From Neoceratodus forsteri (taxonomy: Eukaryota; Chordata; Ceratodontiformes; Ceratodontidae), in the NCBI GenBank assembly GCA_016271365.2, contig CM028129.1, forward strand, positions 461,356,501 through 461,420,500: a stretch of 64,000 nucleotides of DNA, in the 5' to 3' direction. The translations under genes were made by a program, and so were the position numbers. The stretch's first letter is position 1. Every line of letters begins with the position of its first letter. The notes below the pieces were generated by a model that was given only the letters and a program-made list of their open reading frames with translations, had not been told where the DNA came from and searched no databases. Shown here in pieces: positions 44,700 to 56,625 of this stretch.

Positions 44700-45416
44700 G
44701 GGAAGGAGGGCAATATAGTCCCAGTAGAGAAGTCCAGTCACACAGCAGTCCTTTCTCCTGGTGTCTTCTGCCAAGCTATTAGCAGAATCTTTCTAAGGCA
44801 GTCTTTAAATGTAGCTTCCTTCTAGCTAAGCCACTCCCCCTACTTACTAGATCTTTCTACAAGTAATTTAAACCTCACAGCTATTAAGTCATTTCAATCA
44901 CCTGAGATTTACACGAGATAACTGTTCAGATAACCATTCAATTCAGTTAACTCAGACAAACACACTTTTTTTTTGTTTTGTTAGTTTTTTTTTACCCTAA
45001 ATTAAAGGTCCAAGTACAAAAGTTCTTCTTCTTTAGTCCCAGCAGAGAAGTCCAGTCACACAGCAGTCCTTTCTCCTGGTGTCTTCTGCCAAGCTATTAG
45101 CATAATCTTTCTAAGGCAGTCTTTAAAAGTAGCTTCCTTCTAGCTAAGCCACTCCCCCTACTTACTAGATCTTTCATAAGTAATTTAAACCTCACAGCTA
45201 TTAAGTCCTTTCAATCACCTGAGATTTACACCTAGATAACTGTTCAGATAACCATTCAGTTCAGTTAACTCAGACAAACTCACACTTTTTTTTTGTTTTG
45301 TTTGTTAGGTTTTTTTTACCCTAAATTAAGGGTCCAAGTACAAGAGTTCTACTTCTTTAGTCCCAGCAGAGAAGTCCAGTCACACAGCAGTCCTTTCTCC
45401 TGGTGTCTTCTGCTAA
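44700..45416 (-). promoter_or_regulatory. Tandem 5' monomers of CR1 (2.2 copies of ~320 bp)
   Basis: TAGTCCCAG(C/T)AGAGAAGTCC starts units at 44,716, 45,034 and 45,358, so the periods are 318 and 324 bp. The third unit stops after about 59 bp at 45,416, where minisatellite begins. The full units contain matching CTTCTAGCTAAGCCACTCCC and CACCTGAGATTTACAC words and a poly-T block. Position at the 5' end upstream of ORF1 resembles the tandem promoter monomers of rodent L1. Promoter function is inference. Confidence 0.7.
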
Positions 45417-45570
45417 GCATCTAAAACATCCAAATCCTAACATCTAAAACACTCAAATCCCACACCTTCCCTAAATATCCAACCAACTCCATTCCCCAGA
45501 ACATCAAACTTCAAATATCCAAAACATGAAACTCCAAACATCAAAAGCATCCAAATACTAACATCAGGGT
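45417..45570. repeat. ~20-bp minisatellite, right flank of CR1
   Basis: CATCTAAAACATCCAAATCC and relatives repeat, continuing the array at 40,200-40,386 that was split by the CR1 insertion. Confidence 0.8.
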
Positions 45571-46144
45571 TAGATTTTTTTTTTTTAGTTTTTGTTGACC
45601 GGGTAAGTGTGCTAGACAAATTCTGCCTATTTTCAGACATGACCCGAGGGAGGGGGATACAGCTGAATGCCTCCTGACCTTGAACCAGATTAGACTGTTG
45701 GTGGTATTTTTAGTGAATTTGTATGACTACATCAAGGCAAGGCAATGGTATTTCTTGAGTGCCACTTCCAGAAGGCTCCTTGCACTTTACCATTACTCCA
45801 TAATATATAAAATAGGCTAGGTTCACATAGACTTGTAAATATTACTACTCAGAATATCAAAATGTTGTGGATGACAATAGTTTCCAGGGTAAAAAGGCAG
45901 AACTGGAGAAGCAAGTTGAGGAGGTGTGATTGTAGATTTTTCTAAAGACCTCAACTGTTGCACTAGAATGAAACAGAGAAACATAGAAATTAATGTCAGA
46001 AAAAATACCATTTGTCCATCTAGTGTGCCTGTAAAACCCTATCTTACCCCAATACAGTAGTGTCTATACAGATTTTTTCACATGCTACCAGCCCTATGTT
46101 CCCTGCCTCACTTACACCCCAGGATGACTATTTTCTTTTTTAAT
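45571..46144. other. No gene recognised; poly-T and SINE-like scrap
   Basis: Contains a poly-T run followed by GTTGACCGGGTAAGTGTGC and TTTTCAGACATGACCC near 45,590-45,650, faintly like the CCAGGAAAGGCAC repeats. Otherwise nothing recognisable. Confidence 0.4.
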
Positions 46145-46385
46145 TGATTGATGTATTTATTTGAAAGGCTTTACCAGGAAAGATACTGAGCAGTTAACAA
46201 CTCATTTTGAGATGCTTCTTGGAGGGAGAGAGAGCAGACAATAAAATAAGGTGCAGAGTACAATATACTAATAATTGTGCAAACAAACAAATATTTAGTG
46301 CAGAGTAATACAGTGCAACAAGATGCCTATGGCAAAAGTAAATTTGCTAATGTCAAGAGCAGTGACTAATATAATAAATTATAAG
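46145..46385 (-). repeat. LINE 3'-end-like repeat (CCAGGAAAG family)
   Basis: GTATTTATTTGAAAGGCTTT, ACCAGGAAAGATACTGAGCA and CTCATTTTGAGATG follow the order seen at 39,310 and 17,836. It abuts the start of the older plus-strand CR1. Confidence 0.45.
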
Positions 46386-46389
46386 GGAA

Positions 46390-47077
46390 GGTGGGGGAGT
46401 GGGTTAATCGGGTATTTGCAATGGTTGCAAATACTAGTAGCCTAACCAACAAACTTCCTGAACTGACAGCCATCTTGGGAACAGAAAGATTGGACTGGGT
46501 GTCTATAACAGAAACATGGTTCACGGAAAACCACAAATGGGATACGTCCATTCCTAGTTACAATCTGTTCAGGAAAGATAGGCAAGGCAAAAAAAAGGGG
46601 GGGGGGGCAAAGCCATTTACATTCAGGAGGAAAAAAGCCACAGAAGTAAAAGGGTAAACTGGGTACTTTGAGTCACTGTGGCTAACAGTAGACATGGACA
46701 AGGGGAAAACCCTTACAAATCAGTGTCATGTACAGACCTCCAAATCAAGGAGATAAAGCAGACAAAGACCTAATAGAGGAAATCCACAAAATGTCTGATA
46801 AAGGCAAAGTAATACTGCTGGGGGACTTCAACCTACTAGATATTAACTGGAGCACGCTAATGGCAGCAACAAGAAGAAGTAGGGACTTCTTATTGTTACT
46901 ACAAGGCACGGGACTGTGCCAACTTGTTAAAACCCCGACAAGGGAAGATGTCATTCTCGATCTTGTCCTCACAAACTTGGAAAGGATCAAGGACATCGAA
47001 GTGGGATACCATATGGGCAACAGCGACCATCGCATGGTAAGCTTTAAGGTAAACATAACACAGGACACCAGCCACTC
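46390..47077 (+). pseudogene. Older CR1 copy, endonuclease part
   Basis: Plus-strand frames read VANTSSLTNKLPELTAILGT, VSITETWFTENHKWD, then MYRPPNQGDKADKDLIEEIH, VILLGDFNLLDINWS and GNSDHRMVSFKVNI. The endonuclease catalytic motifs are all recognisable with one frame change near 46,660. Reading stops at DTSHS, where a second CR1 is inserted, and resumes at 48,715 with KIKVLVFRMADFQKM. Confidence 0.9.
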
Positions 47078-48714
47078 ATAGAAACATAGAAAAGTAGAAG
47101 TTGATAGCAGATAATGACCACAGGGGCTATCCAGTCTGCCCATTTTTTCTACCTTATGAAAGTATCATAGGCCTTTACTCTGGCAATAGTCTATGTATTC
47201 ATACTCATCTGTATTGCTCCCTTATGCCTATACAATGCCTGTTTGAAGCCCTGCACTGTATTCATATCCACCACTTCCTGCGGTAGGCCATTCCATTCAT
47301 CCACCAACCTTTCTGTGAAAAAGAACTTCCTCACATTACCCCTTAATTTGCCTCCCTCTAATCTTATGCTGTGTCCTCTTGTCCTGCTATTTTTCTTATA
47401 TTGAAACATGTTAGACTCTTTCACCTTGTTAATGCCCTTAAGATGTTTGAATGTTTCGATCATATCACCTCTCTCCCTCCTTTGCTCTAGGGTATATATA
47501 TTGAGCTCAGTTAATCTGTCCTCGTATGTTTTCTGATGCAGTCCCTGCACCATTTTGGTTGCCCTTCTCTGGACTGCCTCCATTTTGTTAATGTCCTTGA
47601 GCAGGTGCAGCCTCCAGTACTGCATGCAGTACTACAGATGTACCAGTGTCTTATAAAAAGGGATTATTACCTCCATCTTATGACTTGCAATGCCCCTACT
47701 AATACACCCCAACATCCCTCTAGCCTTACCTTCTGCTTTAGTGGTCTGCTTGGATGATTTCAGGTCATCTGTGATTATGATGATGATGATGGTGATGATG
47801 CCCAAGTCTCTTTCTTCCCTTGTGATTGTCAGCAACTCCCCTCCCAATCTATAGGTGGCTTCAGGGTTTCTCTTACCTATGTGCTTGATCTTGCACTTCT
47901 TTGTGTTAAACCCCAGTTCCCACTCTTCCAATCATTTTGTCAGTTTATCCAGATCTCTTCTCATTTTGCCCACCCCATCTGGATCATCTACTGTGTTGCA
48001 GATCTTGGTGTCATCTGCAAACAGACAAACCTTACCCTCCAGTCCATCTGCAATTTCACTGATGAAGATATTGAAGAGGACAGACCCCAGAACTGATCGC
48101 TGAGATACCCCACTTGTGACTTGCATCTCTTCTGACTGTGTACCATTTAACACCACTCTCTGTTTTCTGCTTGACAAGCAGTTCGCCACCCAGTTGACCA
48201 ACTTCTGATCCACCTGAGCCTACCCAGCTTCTTAATCAATCTTCTATGTGGAACAGTATCGAAAGCTTTGCTGAAGTCAAGGTAGGCAAAATCAACTGCA
48301 CCCCTTGGTCCACCACTCTGGTTACCCAGTCAAAGAAATCTATGAGATTAGTTTAACAGAACCTTTCTGTTGTAAACCCATACTGTCTTGGATCCTGTGC
48401 TCCTATGTATTCCAGGTGTTGCACTGTCCTTTCCTTAAGGAGTACCTCCATAATCTGGCCCACTACTGAAGTAAGACTGACTGGTCTGTAGTTGCCTCCT
48501 CCCTGCTGCCACTCTTGTGGAGTGGGATCACATGAGCCCTTCTCCAGTCTTCTGGGGCCTCTCCTGTGCTCAGAGACTCACTAAACAGTTCTGATAATGA
48601 CTGTGCTAGTTCCACCCTTAGCTCCTTTAGTACCCTGGGCTGTATGCCACCAAGTCCCATTGCCTTGTCCACCCTGAGCATAGTGAGCTCTTGTAGGACC
48701 CTTTCAAAGATAAA
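47078..48714 (-). pseudogene. Younger CR1 copy nested in the older one
   Basis: Minus strand from 48,714 to a CATAGAAA-type tail at 47,078. Pieces read [70 protein letters not shown] (intact FADD) and ATKMVQGLHQKTYEDRL, followed by the CR1 3' UTR. It is 5' truncated before the RT. It shares subfamily wording with the copy at 27.83-29.01 kb. The host CR1 reading frame continues across the insertion point without loss, so the junction is clean with at most a few duplicated bases. Confidence 0.9.
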
Positions 48715-50905
48715 GGTGCTAGTTTTCAGAATGGCTGACTTCCAAAAAATGAGGAACAACATAAATAGCCAGTTAGTGGAAATAGAGGTTGAGGAGATGG
48801 AGGTCATGTGGGTGAGACTCAAGTGAGCAATAAAGACTGCCACAGAGAAATGTGCCAGATGAATCAGCAAAGCAAAAAAAAAAAAAAAAGAAAAACATCC
48901 TCTATGGTTTTCCAAGGAAGTGGCTACCACAGTCAAAGAAAAAAGAAGGTGTACAGCATATGCCAGGAAACCAAAACTGAGAAAGACTGGGAGTCATACA
49001 AGGAAACAATGAGATAGTCTAACAAACAGATTAAAAAGGAAAAAGCCCAGACAGAGTAAAAGATAGCAGAAGGGGCAAAGAAAGGAGGCAAATCATTTTT
49101 TAGATACATTAGGGAATGTAGGAAGGCAAAAGGGGGATAGTAAAGACTGCTACTGAAGAAGGGAAATGCATCAAAAATGATTCAGAGAAAGCCCAAATCC
49201 TCAACAAATACTTCTGCTCGGTATTTACCAAAGAGGACCCATGGGGATGGCCCAGCACTGAAAAAACACAACACTCCAGGACTAGGGGTAGACACGAGTC
49301 CCTTTCAGAAGCTGAAGTATGGGAGGTGCTAACTAAACTAAAAGCTGACAAAGCCATGGGACCAGATGAGATGCACCCCAGAATCTTTAAGGAACTGGGG
49401 GCAGAATTAGTAGCCCCTCTGGCACTTCTATTCATGAAGTCCTTGGAGAGTTGTGTGGCACCCAAAGACTGGAAAAAGGCAATAGTGGTTCCACTTCACA
49501 ACTCAGGCGGTTGCAAAGAGGCTAGTAATTACAGAGCCTCACATCTATAGTAGGGAAACTAATGGAGACACTACTCAAACAGAGGATCATAGGATTCTTT
49601 GAAACTAGCAGCCAACAAAACCCTAAATAGTATGGTTTCACGGCAGGTAGGTCATGTCAGACAAATCTGCTTGAGTTTTTTGACTGTGCTACAAAGATAA
49701 TGGACCATGGTGGGGCAGTAGATGTGATCAACCTTGACTTTAGTAAGGTCTTCGACTCAGTTCCACACAGAAGGCTGGTAGAGAAGCGTGACCACACAGG
49801 GGTTGGTCCAGAAGTAGTCAGATGGGTACAAAACTGGTTATAAGGCAGAACTCAGAGGGTACAGGTTAATGAAATGCAATCGACAGAAGTCAGGGTCACC
49901 AGCAGGGTGCCCCAGGCCTCGGTGCTGGAGCCTCTGCTCTTCAATGTTTTTATAGCAGACATTGCTGATTGACTGGAAGGGAAGGTATTTCTGTTCGCAA
50001 ATGACACCAAGATATTGAACAGGGTGAACACCTCAGAAGGAGTGAGCAAGATGGAAGCTGACCTTAAGAAACTAGAAAAAAGGTCTGGAGTGTGGCAGCT
50101 GAGATTTAACTCCAAAAAGTGCAAGGTCATGCACACAGGAAAGAAAAATCCAAGAAAGGAGTATTACCCAGGAAGCAAAACACTGGTGGCCTCAAACCAG
50201 GAATGAGATCTGGGAATTATAATCTCAGATGACTTAAAGATTAGTTAGCAGTGTGAGAAGGCAACATTGAAGCCCAACAGAATGTTGGGCTACATTGGGA
50301 GGGGCATTACAAACAGGAGGAGATAGTTGGTACTACCACTGTATAGATCGCTGGTCAGGCCTCATCTGGAATAGAAGTCCAATTCTGGAGGCATCACCTT
50401 AGGAAGGACATTGACTGGGTGGAAACAGTACAGAGAAAGGCAACACAAATGATTCAGGGTCTGCAGTACATATCCTATGAGGAAAGAACTGAGTATATAC
50501 TCCCTGGAGCAGAGAAGAGAGAGACAGAGAGAGAGGGAACATGATTGAAACATTCAAGTACATAAAATGCATTGACAAGGTACAGGCACAGGAACTTTTT
50601 CACTTGAAGAAGGGCTCCAGGACCAGGGGACATGACCTCAGACTGCAAGGAGAGAGGTTCTGTACCAACACCAAGAAGTTTTTCCTTCACAGAAAGAGTG
50701 GTGGATGCCTGGAACAGTCTGCCCCAAGAGGTTGTGGGGGTCAGCACTGTGGGGGGATTCAGGAATGCATGGGATAGACACAAGGGAGCCTTGACTACAA
50801 AGGGCAACTAGATTATCAAAATAGGTCTAAAACAAATGGGCAGACTAGATGGACCTAGCAATCTCCTTCTGCCATCAACTTCTGTGTTTCTATGTTTCTG
50901 TCATA
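48715..50905 (+). pseudogene. Older CR1 copy, RT to tail
   Basis: Continues the element begun at 46,390: KIKVLVFRMADFQKM, LTKLKADKAMGPDEMHPRIF, DWKKAIVVPLHNSG, NLDFSKVFDSVPHRRL-like codons, NVFIADIAD-like and LFANDTKILNRVN (FADD changed to FAND). The 3' UTR has GGGCAGACTAGATGGACCTA and ends in TTTCTATGTTTCTG at about 50,900. Many stops and frameshifts mark it as older than the nested copy. Confidence 0.9.
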
Positions 50906-50914
50906 GGGCAAAAG

Positions 50915-52210
50915 CAGGGCTTGAGTGAGTTGTGGTGGAGGGTGATGGGCCCCTTAACTCTGTCCCAACCATGCATGAAGTTCTTAATTGCCTTGGCACC
51001 CCTCACCTTAGCTTGCAGGCTGTTCCATAGCTCAACTGCTATCACTGTAAAAAACTATTTCCTCACATCCCTCCTGAATATCCCTCCCTCCAGCTTCCAC
51101 ACATATCACTTTGCTGTACATTTGCTATTCTCATTGATTAGGTCTTCACCATTTACCTTTCCCATTCCTTTCAGTAACTTGAAAGTGTCTATTACATTGC
51201 CCCTGTCCCTCCAGCCTCCAGCTAGTACATGTTCAGTGCTCTGAGCCGATCCTTGTAAGATCTGTCCTGCAGGCCATGAATCATTTGTGTTAGTCTACTC
51301 TGCAGCATTTCTAGCCTGTTTTTGTCTTTCCATAGATGAGGACTCCAGAACTGGGCACAGTACTCTTAATGTAGCCTTAAAAGTGACTTGTAGAGAGGTA
51401 GTACTAATTCTTTCCCATGCTATCAAAACCCCTTTCAATACACCCCAACATCCAGGTAGCCTTGCTGTAGGCCTTGTTACTTTGGCTGGATTCTTTAGGG
51501 GGTCACTTATGTTGACTCATAGGTCCCTTTCCTCAGTAGTAGTGCCCAACTTAAACCTTCACATCCAGTATTCCATCCAGGGATTCTTGTTCCCAATATG
51601 TATCACATTTGCGCTTTTTGGCATTAACCTTCAATTGCCAAACCTGGGACCACCTCTCCAACCTTTGTAGGTCCCTCTGCAACTTCCTTACCCCTCTTCA
51701 CTGTCTACCTCATCACAGAACTTAGTTGCATCAGTGAAGAGATAAATCTTGCCTTGAATTCCTTCATCAGTGTTACTGACAAACATATTGAAAAGGACTG
51801 GGCTAAGGACTGAACCCTGTGGCACCCCACTAGTGAACCCCCCTCCATGGATTTGACTTCAATTACACTGCCTTCTGCTGTATCCACTAACCAGCTACAG
51901 TACTCACCCATATACAGTAACTATGTCCTTTGCTGCATCTAGATACTCTAGCTTCTTCAGCAATCATCTGTGTGGTACCGAGTTGAATGCCTAGCTGAAG
52001 TCAAAGTAAAGTAAATCTACTGCTTGTCCTTCATTTACTGACCTAGATATCCAGTCAAAGAACACTATCAGTTTTGTCTGACAAGACCTCCCTGCCATAA
52101 ACCCATGCTGTTTTCTATCCTGAAGCCCATTACTCTCCAAGTAATCTACAAGGTCCTCTTTGACTATAGTGTCTCCACCAGTTTATCCTCAACAGAGGTA
52201 AGACTGAATG
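50915..52210 (-). pseudogene. CR1 copy, RT to 3' end, divergent subfamily
   Basis: Minus-strand codons include RT block A and B remnants, the [24 protein letters not shown] region and GKIYLFTDATKFCDE, in which the FADD active site has become FTDA. The 3' end (50,915-51,060) differs from the other CR1 copies and lacks the usual octamer tail, so it is a distinct, older subfamily. It abuts the plus-strand CR1 tail to tail. Confidence 0.8.
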
Positions 52211-53215
52211 GATGTTGCATGTTAGAACATTCGATTACACTGGCATGGAAACTGCAAATGCCCTGTCAGCCAAAATCGTAATACAAAAATGTGTCAAAAC
52301 TACTAAATCAGCTTTGATGGCATGAAAAAAAAAAGGTCTGGTCATACACTGCAAAAAACAGTCTCTTTACAAGCTTTATCTTATTTCACTAAATGAAATG
52401 CTAAGTGTTTGATCCCAAAGATTTTCTTTACAATGTTTCTCTTATCTGTTAAGAAAAATACTAAATAGTCTGACAGCAATACAAGTTATCCTGTTTTATT
52501 GTATCTTGTTATAAAAAGCAAGCTTATTTCATGGTACTGTATATACATTATTATGGCTCTGTTAGGGCTATGCATGGACCAAACAGTATTTCCCAAATAC
52601 GGTGAGTAATGAGCTTCCTGAATGCTTGTGAACAATTCCCAAATATCCCACTATCCACAGTATTTGGTATTTGTCCTAAAGAGTATTAAAAATACACTTT
52701 AAAGACTCCTCCCCCCCCCCACACCTCACACTTTCCTAGTTCAAATTGAGTAGAACAGGTAAAGCATTTAAATTGTTAGCTCCTGGCACTACACTAGGAG
52801 TCCACATGTCTTTTCAAGTGCACCCCATCTTAAGCAAATCTCCTTCTTGTCAATACCAAATTTATACTTCAGCCTCTCTCCTCGACCCCTTAGTTTGATT
52901 TGGAGTGAGCTGGTCGAAATCCATTTCCTGGCTAGCCAGTTACATCCCTCATCTGGACCACTCCTCCATCTGCCACCTTAGTTATATTGCTGTCTCTGAA
53001 GGAGCAAGCAGGAGAGCAATTCTGAGGAGGGGAAGGCAGTAGCATTATCAGTGATATTATGCAGTTTATAGGACCCTCCTAAACAAATAAAATTGTTGTT
53101 TTTACCAGACATCTAAAATAATCATTAAAAATGTAGCATACAAATATTCAGTGACTTTCATAATTAAAAGGGACATAATTAAAAAACAAACATTTGTCAA
53201 TTCTGAATGTTGATT
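52211..53215. other. No gene recognised
   Basis: AT-rich sequence. TTAGGGCTATGCATGGACCA at 52,563 resembles a hAT-type terminus but no partner was found. Otherwise nothing is recognisable before the satellite. Confidence 0.5.
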
Positions 53216-53219
53216 GCGT

Positions 53220-54960
53220 TGGTCCATTGAGCTAGCTCACTGTCCCTCTGTCACTCACTCGTTCTGTTTCTTCTGGTGCTGCTGGCTGCTGTTTTGTACT
53301 GGGCTCCTGCCTGCATTGGCACCCTTTTCTGTCCACAAAGAAATCTGCAGCTGTCCCAACAGAGCTCTGTTGAGGTGGTTCATTCCCCCTCTCTCACTCA
53401 CTCATTCTGTTTCTCCTTGTGCTGCAGGCTGCCCTTTTGTACTGGGTTTCCTGTCTCTGTTGGTGGCTTTTTCTGCCCATAAAGAAATCTGCAGTAGTCC
53501 TGACACAGGTCCATTGAGGTTGCTTACTCCCCCTCTGTCACTCGTTCATTCCGTCTCTGCCGGTGCTGCAAGCTGGCCTTTTGTACTGGGCTCCTGCCTG
53601 CATTTCTGCCTTTTTCTGCCCACAGAGAAATCCACAGCAGTCCCAACAAAGCTCTGTTGAGCTCCCTCACTCCCTCCCACTCACTTGCTCGTTCTGTGTC
53701 TCCCGCTGCTGCAGACTGCCCTTTTGTATTGGGCTTCTGCCTGCATTGGCAGCTTTTTCTGTCCACAAAGAAATCTACAGCAGTCCCAACACAGCTCTGT
53801 TGTGCTCGCTCACTCCCCCTCTCTCACTTGCTCATTCTGTTTCTGCTGGTGCAGCAGACTGGCCTTTTGTTCTGGGCTCCTGCCTGCATTTCTGCCTCTT
53901 TCTGCCCACAAAGAAATCTGCAGCAGTTCCGACAGAGCTCTGCTGAGCTTACTCACTCCCCCTCCCTCACTTGCTTGTTCCATTTCTGCCGCCGCTTCAG
54001 GCTGCCCTTTTGTACTGGGCTCCTGCCTGTGTTTCCACCTTTTTCTGCCACAAAGAAATCTGCAGCAGTCATGATAGAGCTCCACTGAGCTCGCTCACCC
54101 CCCTCTCTCACTCGGTCATTCTGTTTCTCCCATTGCTACAGGCTGCCCTTTTGTACTGGCCCCTGCATGCATTGCTGCCTTTTTCTGCACCCAAAGAAAT
54201 CTGCAGCAGTCCCAACACAGCTCCGCTGAGCTTGCTCACTCCTCCTCTCTCACTTGCTCATTCCGTTTCTGCAGGCGCTGCAGGCTGGCCTTTTGTATTG
54301 GGTTCTTGCCTGCATTGCCACCTTTTCCTTCCCACAAAGAAATCCGCAGCAGTGATGATAGAGCTCCATTGAGCTCACTGACTCTCCCTCTCTCACTAGC
54401 TCATTGTGTTTCTCCCAGCACTGCAGCTTGCCCTTTTGTACTGGCTCCTGCCAGCGTTGGCACCTTTTCCTGCCCACAAAGAAATCTGCAGCTGTCCTGA
54501 CAGAGCTCTGTTTAGGTCACTCACTTCCCCTGTCTCACACACTCATTCTGTTTCTCCTGACACTGCAGGCTGCCCTTTTGTACTGGGCTCCTGCCTCTGT
54601 TTGCACCTTTTTCTGCCAACAAAGAAATCTGCAGCAGTTCCAACAGAGCTCCATTGACCTCACTCGCTCCCCCTTTCTCACTGACTCATTCCGTTTCTGC
54701 CAGTGCTGCAGGTTGCCCTTTTGTACTGGGCCCCTGCATGTATTGCTGCCTTTTTTTCCCACAATGAAATCCACAGCAGTCCCAACAGAGCTCTGTTGAG
54801 CTCACTCACTCCCCTTCCCTCACTCGCTCGTTCTGTGTCTCCTGGCGCTGCATGCTGCCCTTTTTTACTGGGCTGCTGCCTTCACTGGTGCCTTTTCCTG
54901 CCCACAAAGAAATCCTCAGCAGTCCTGACAGAGCTCAGTTGAGCTCAGTCACTCCACCCC
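53220..54960. repeat. 143-bp satellite array, 12 units
   Basis: The word CTTTTGTACTGGGCTCCTGC recurs near 53,292, 53,435, 53,579, 53,722, 53,865, 54,008, 54,149, 54,291, 54,434, 54,576, 54,719 and 54,861, giving periods of 141-144 bp. Each unit also has CCCACAAAGAAATCTGCAGC, CAGAGCTC-TTGAGCTC, CTCACTCCCCCTCTCTCACT and TTCTGTTTCTCC. Units differ by roughly 10-20 percent. Stop-free frames of 80-148 codons occur on both strands because the unit lacks stops in several frames, and they are not genes. The array ends directly at the third copy of the hAT interior. Confidence 0.92.
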
Positions 54961-54981
54961 CCCACTTGCTCAGACCTAATC

Positions 54982-55900
54982 TGTCCCAAACACTGATTTC
55001 AGACAGCAACTGTGGTATTCTGCACTGGAAGCGCAAAAACACATTTTGGCCAGGATGTGAAAAATGACAGCTGTACTCTACATAAGGAGGTGTGGAAAAA
55101 TGCCAGTGTTGAAAATGTGGCGTGAAAATATTACTAATTTGCGAAGTTACAAGGGTGCATGGAAACTGCACAACGCACGCTCGTAACACAGTCATTTTAT
55201 GGAGTTTCATCACAAAATTTTCAACATAGGCATTTTAGGACCTCTGCTCATGAAACAGTGTAAGTGTGATTTTCTTAATGTGTCCCGAACACTGATTTCC
55301 CACAGCAACTGCGCTATTGTGTGCCAGAAGAGCATAAACACATTTCAGCCAGGAAGTGAAAAATGACAGCTGCACTGTTCATAAGGAGGTGGGGAAAAAT
55401 GACAATGTTGAAAATCTAGAGTGAAAATATTGAAAAGTTGGGAAGGTACTAGCATGCGTGGAAACTGTGCAATGCACGCTCATAGCACACTCATATTATG
55501 GACTGTCATCACCAAATTTTCAACATAGGCATTTTAAGACCTCTGATAATGAACACTGACACTGTCATTTTCATAAAGTGTCCCGAACATGGATTTTTCA
55601 CAGTGACCATGCTATTCTGTGCTGGAACTGCGAAGACACATTTTGGCCAGGATGTGAAAAATGACAGCTGTACTGTTCATAAGGAGGTGCAGAACAATAG
55701 CAATGTTGAAAATCTGTAGTGAAAATCTTATAAATTTACGAACTTATGAGCGTGCGTGCGAATTGCACAACGCTCACTCGTAAAACAGTAATTTTTTTGA
55801 TTTTTCCACCAGATTTGCAACATAGGCTATTTGAGAGCCCACCTCATGAACACTGGCACTGTCATTTTGTTAATCAGTCCCAAAAGGTAATTCCATGCCG
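54982..55900 (+). repeat. ~300-bp monomer array of copy C
   Basis: GTCCCAAACACTGATTTC and variants start units at 54,982, 55,283, 55,582 and 55,877 (periods 301, 299 and 295 bp). Shared words: ACATTTTGGCCAGGATGTGA, AAAATGACAGCTGTAC, TTTTCAACATAGGCATTTT and CTCGTAACACAGTCAT. Confidence 0.85.
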
Positions 55901-56309
55901 TGACCGCAAAATCACATTTTGGGGCCGATTAACGCCATGACAGTGCCAGAATTCACGTAGAGGGGTCCCAAAAATCCCATGATAAAAATTTGGTGCCAAC
56001 AATTCCAAAAAATGCCTGAGATATGCATCAAAGTTGAAAAGAAAACCTATTTATTCCATTATACAGCTTACCGGCAATTTCTCAGTTCACGGGTGGCTTT
56101 GAAGAATGCAGACGTGTTCCTGGTCCAACAAAGATCATCACACTGGACTCCAGAGGTAAGTATTGGGTGAGCGGAGGGTGTGGGGAGGTAGGGTGTGCAG
56201 TGAGTGGGTGCAGGGTGTGGGAGGGGGGCATGGAGACTGTGAGGGACCGTTTTCTTTTTGACAGGGGAAAAAAAATAATAAACATTGCAGGACTTTTTTT
56301 TAACAGAGG

Positions 56310-56625
56310 CATGTGGCACACTGGGATGGGCCCCAGCATGCCAATGGACTCTTTGGGAGAAGCTGCCAGCCGATGGGGATTGGGCACCCTGGCATTTTTA
56401 ATAAAGGGGTTACATTATGTTGATGGGGGGCACTCCTGTTAGCACACAACAAAAGTGGGAGGCATTACATAATGCCGATGGGAGTAGGATCCCCATCGGC
56501 AACATCACTGAGCACTAAGCCGACGAGTTGGGGCCTCTGTCGGCAAACAAACATGGTGGGGGACATGCTGCCAAGGGGGATTGGGCACCCCCTCAGCAGG
56601 GGGGTTGCTTAATATTGTTTGTGAA
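56310..56625 (+). repeat. GC-rich monomers of copy C
   Basis: GTGGCACACTGGGATGGGCC opens the segment, followed by GATGGGGATTGGGCACCC, ATGCCGATGGGAGTAGGA, ATCCCCATCGGCA and GGGGATTGGGCACCCC. These are the words of 17.42-17.83 kb and the complement of 24.69-24.97 kb. Confidence 0.75.

Larger units (their letters stand above)
40387..45416 (-). mobile_element. Nearly full-length CR1 LINE (5.0 kb)
   Basis: On the minus strand: 5' monomer region (45,416-44,660), ORF1 (44,365-43,439), ORF2 with endonuclease and RT (43,383-40,484), then the CR1 3' UTR (GGGCAGACTAGATGGGCCAA) and a TTTCTATG-type tail at 40,387-40,410. Full-length CR1 copies are rare because most are severely 5' truncated. It splits a short-unit minisatellite, whose halves remain on both sides. 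ORFs carry stops and frameshifts, so it is not active. Confidence 0.92.

Noticed and set aside
52561..52600. hAT-terminus-like TTAGGGCTATGCATGGACCA
   Set aside because: No inverted partner or 8-bp duplication was found within the window.
53214..54942. Many long frames on both strands at 53.2-54.9 kb
   Set aside because: They are translations of a 143-bp satellite unit in all phases, not genes.
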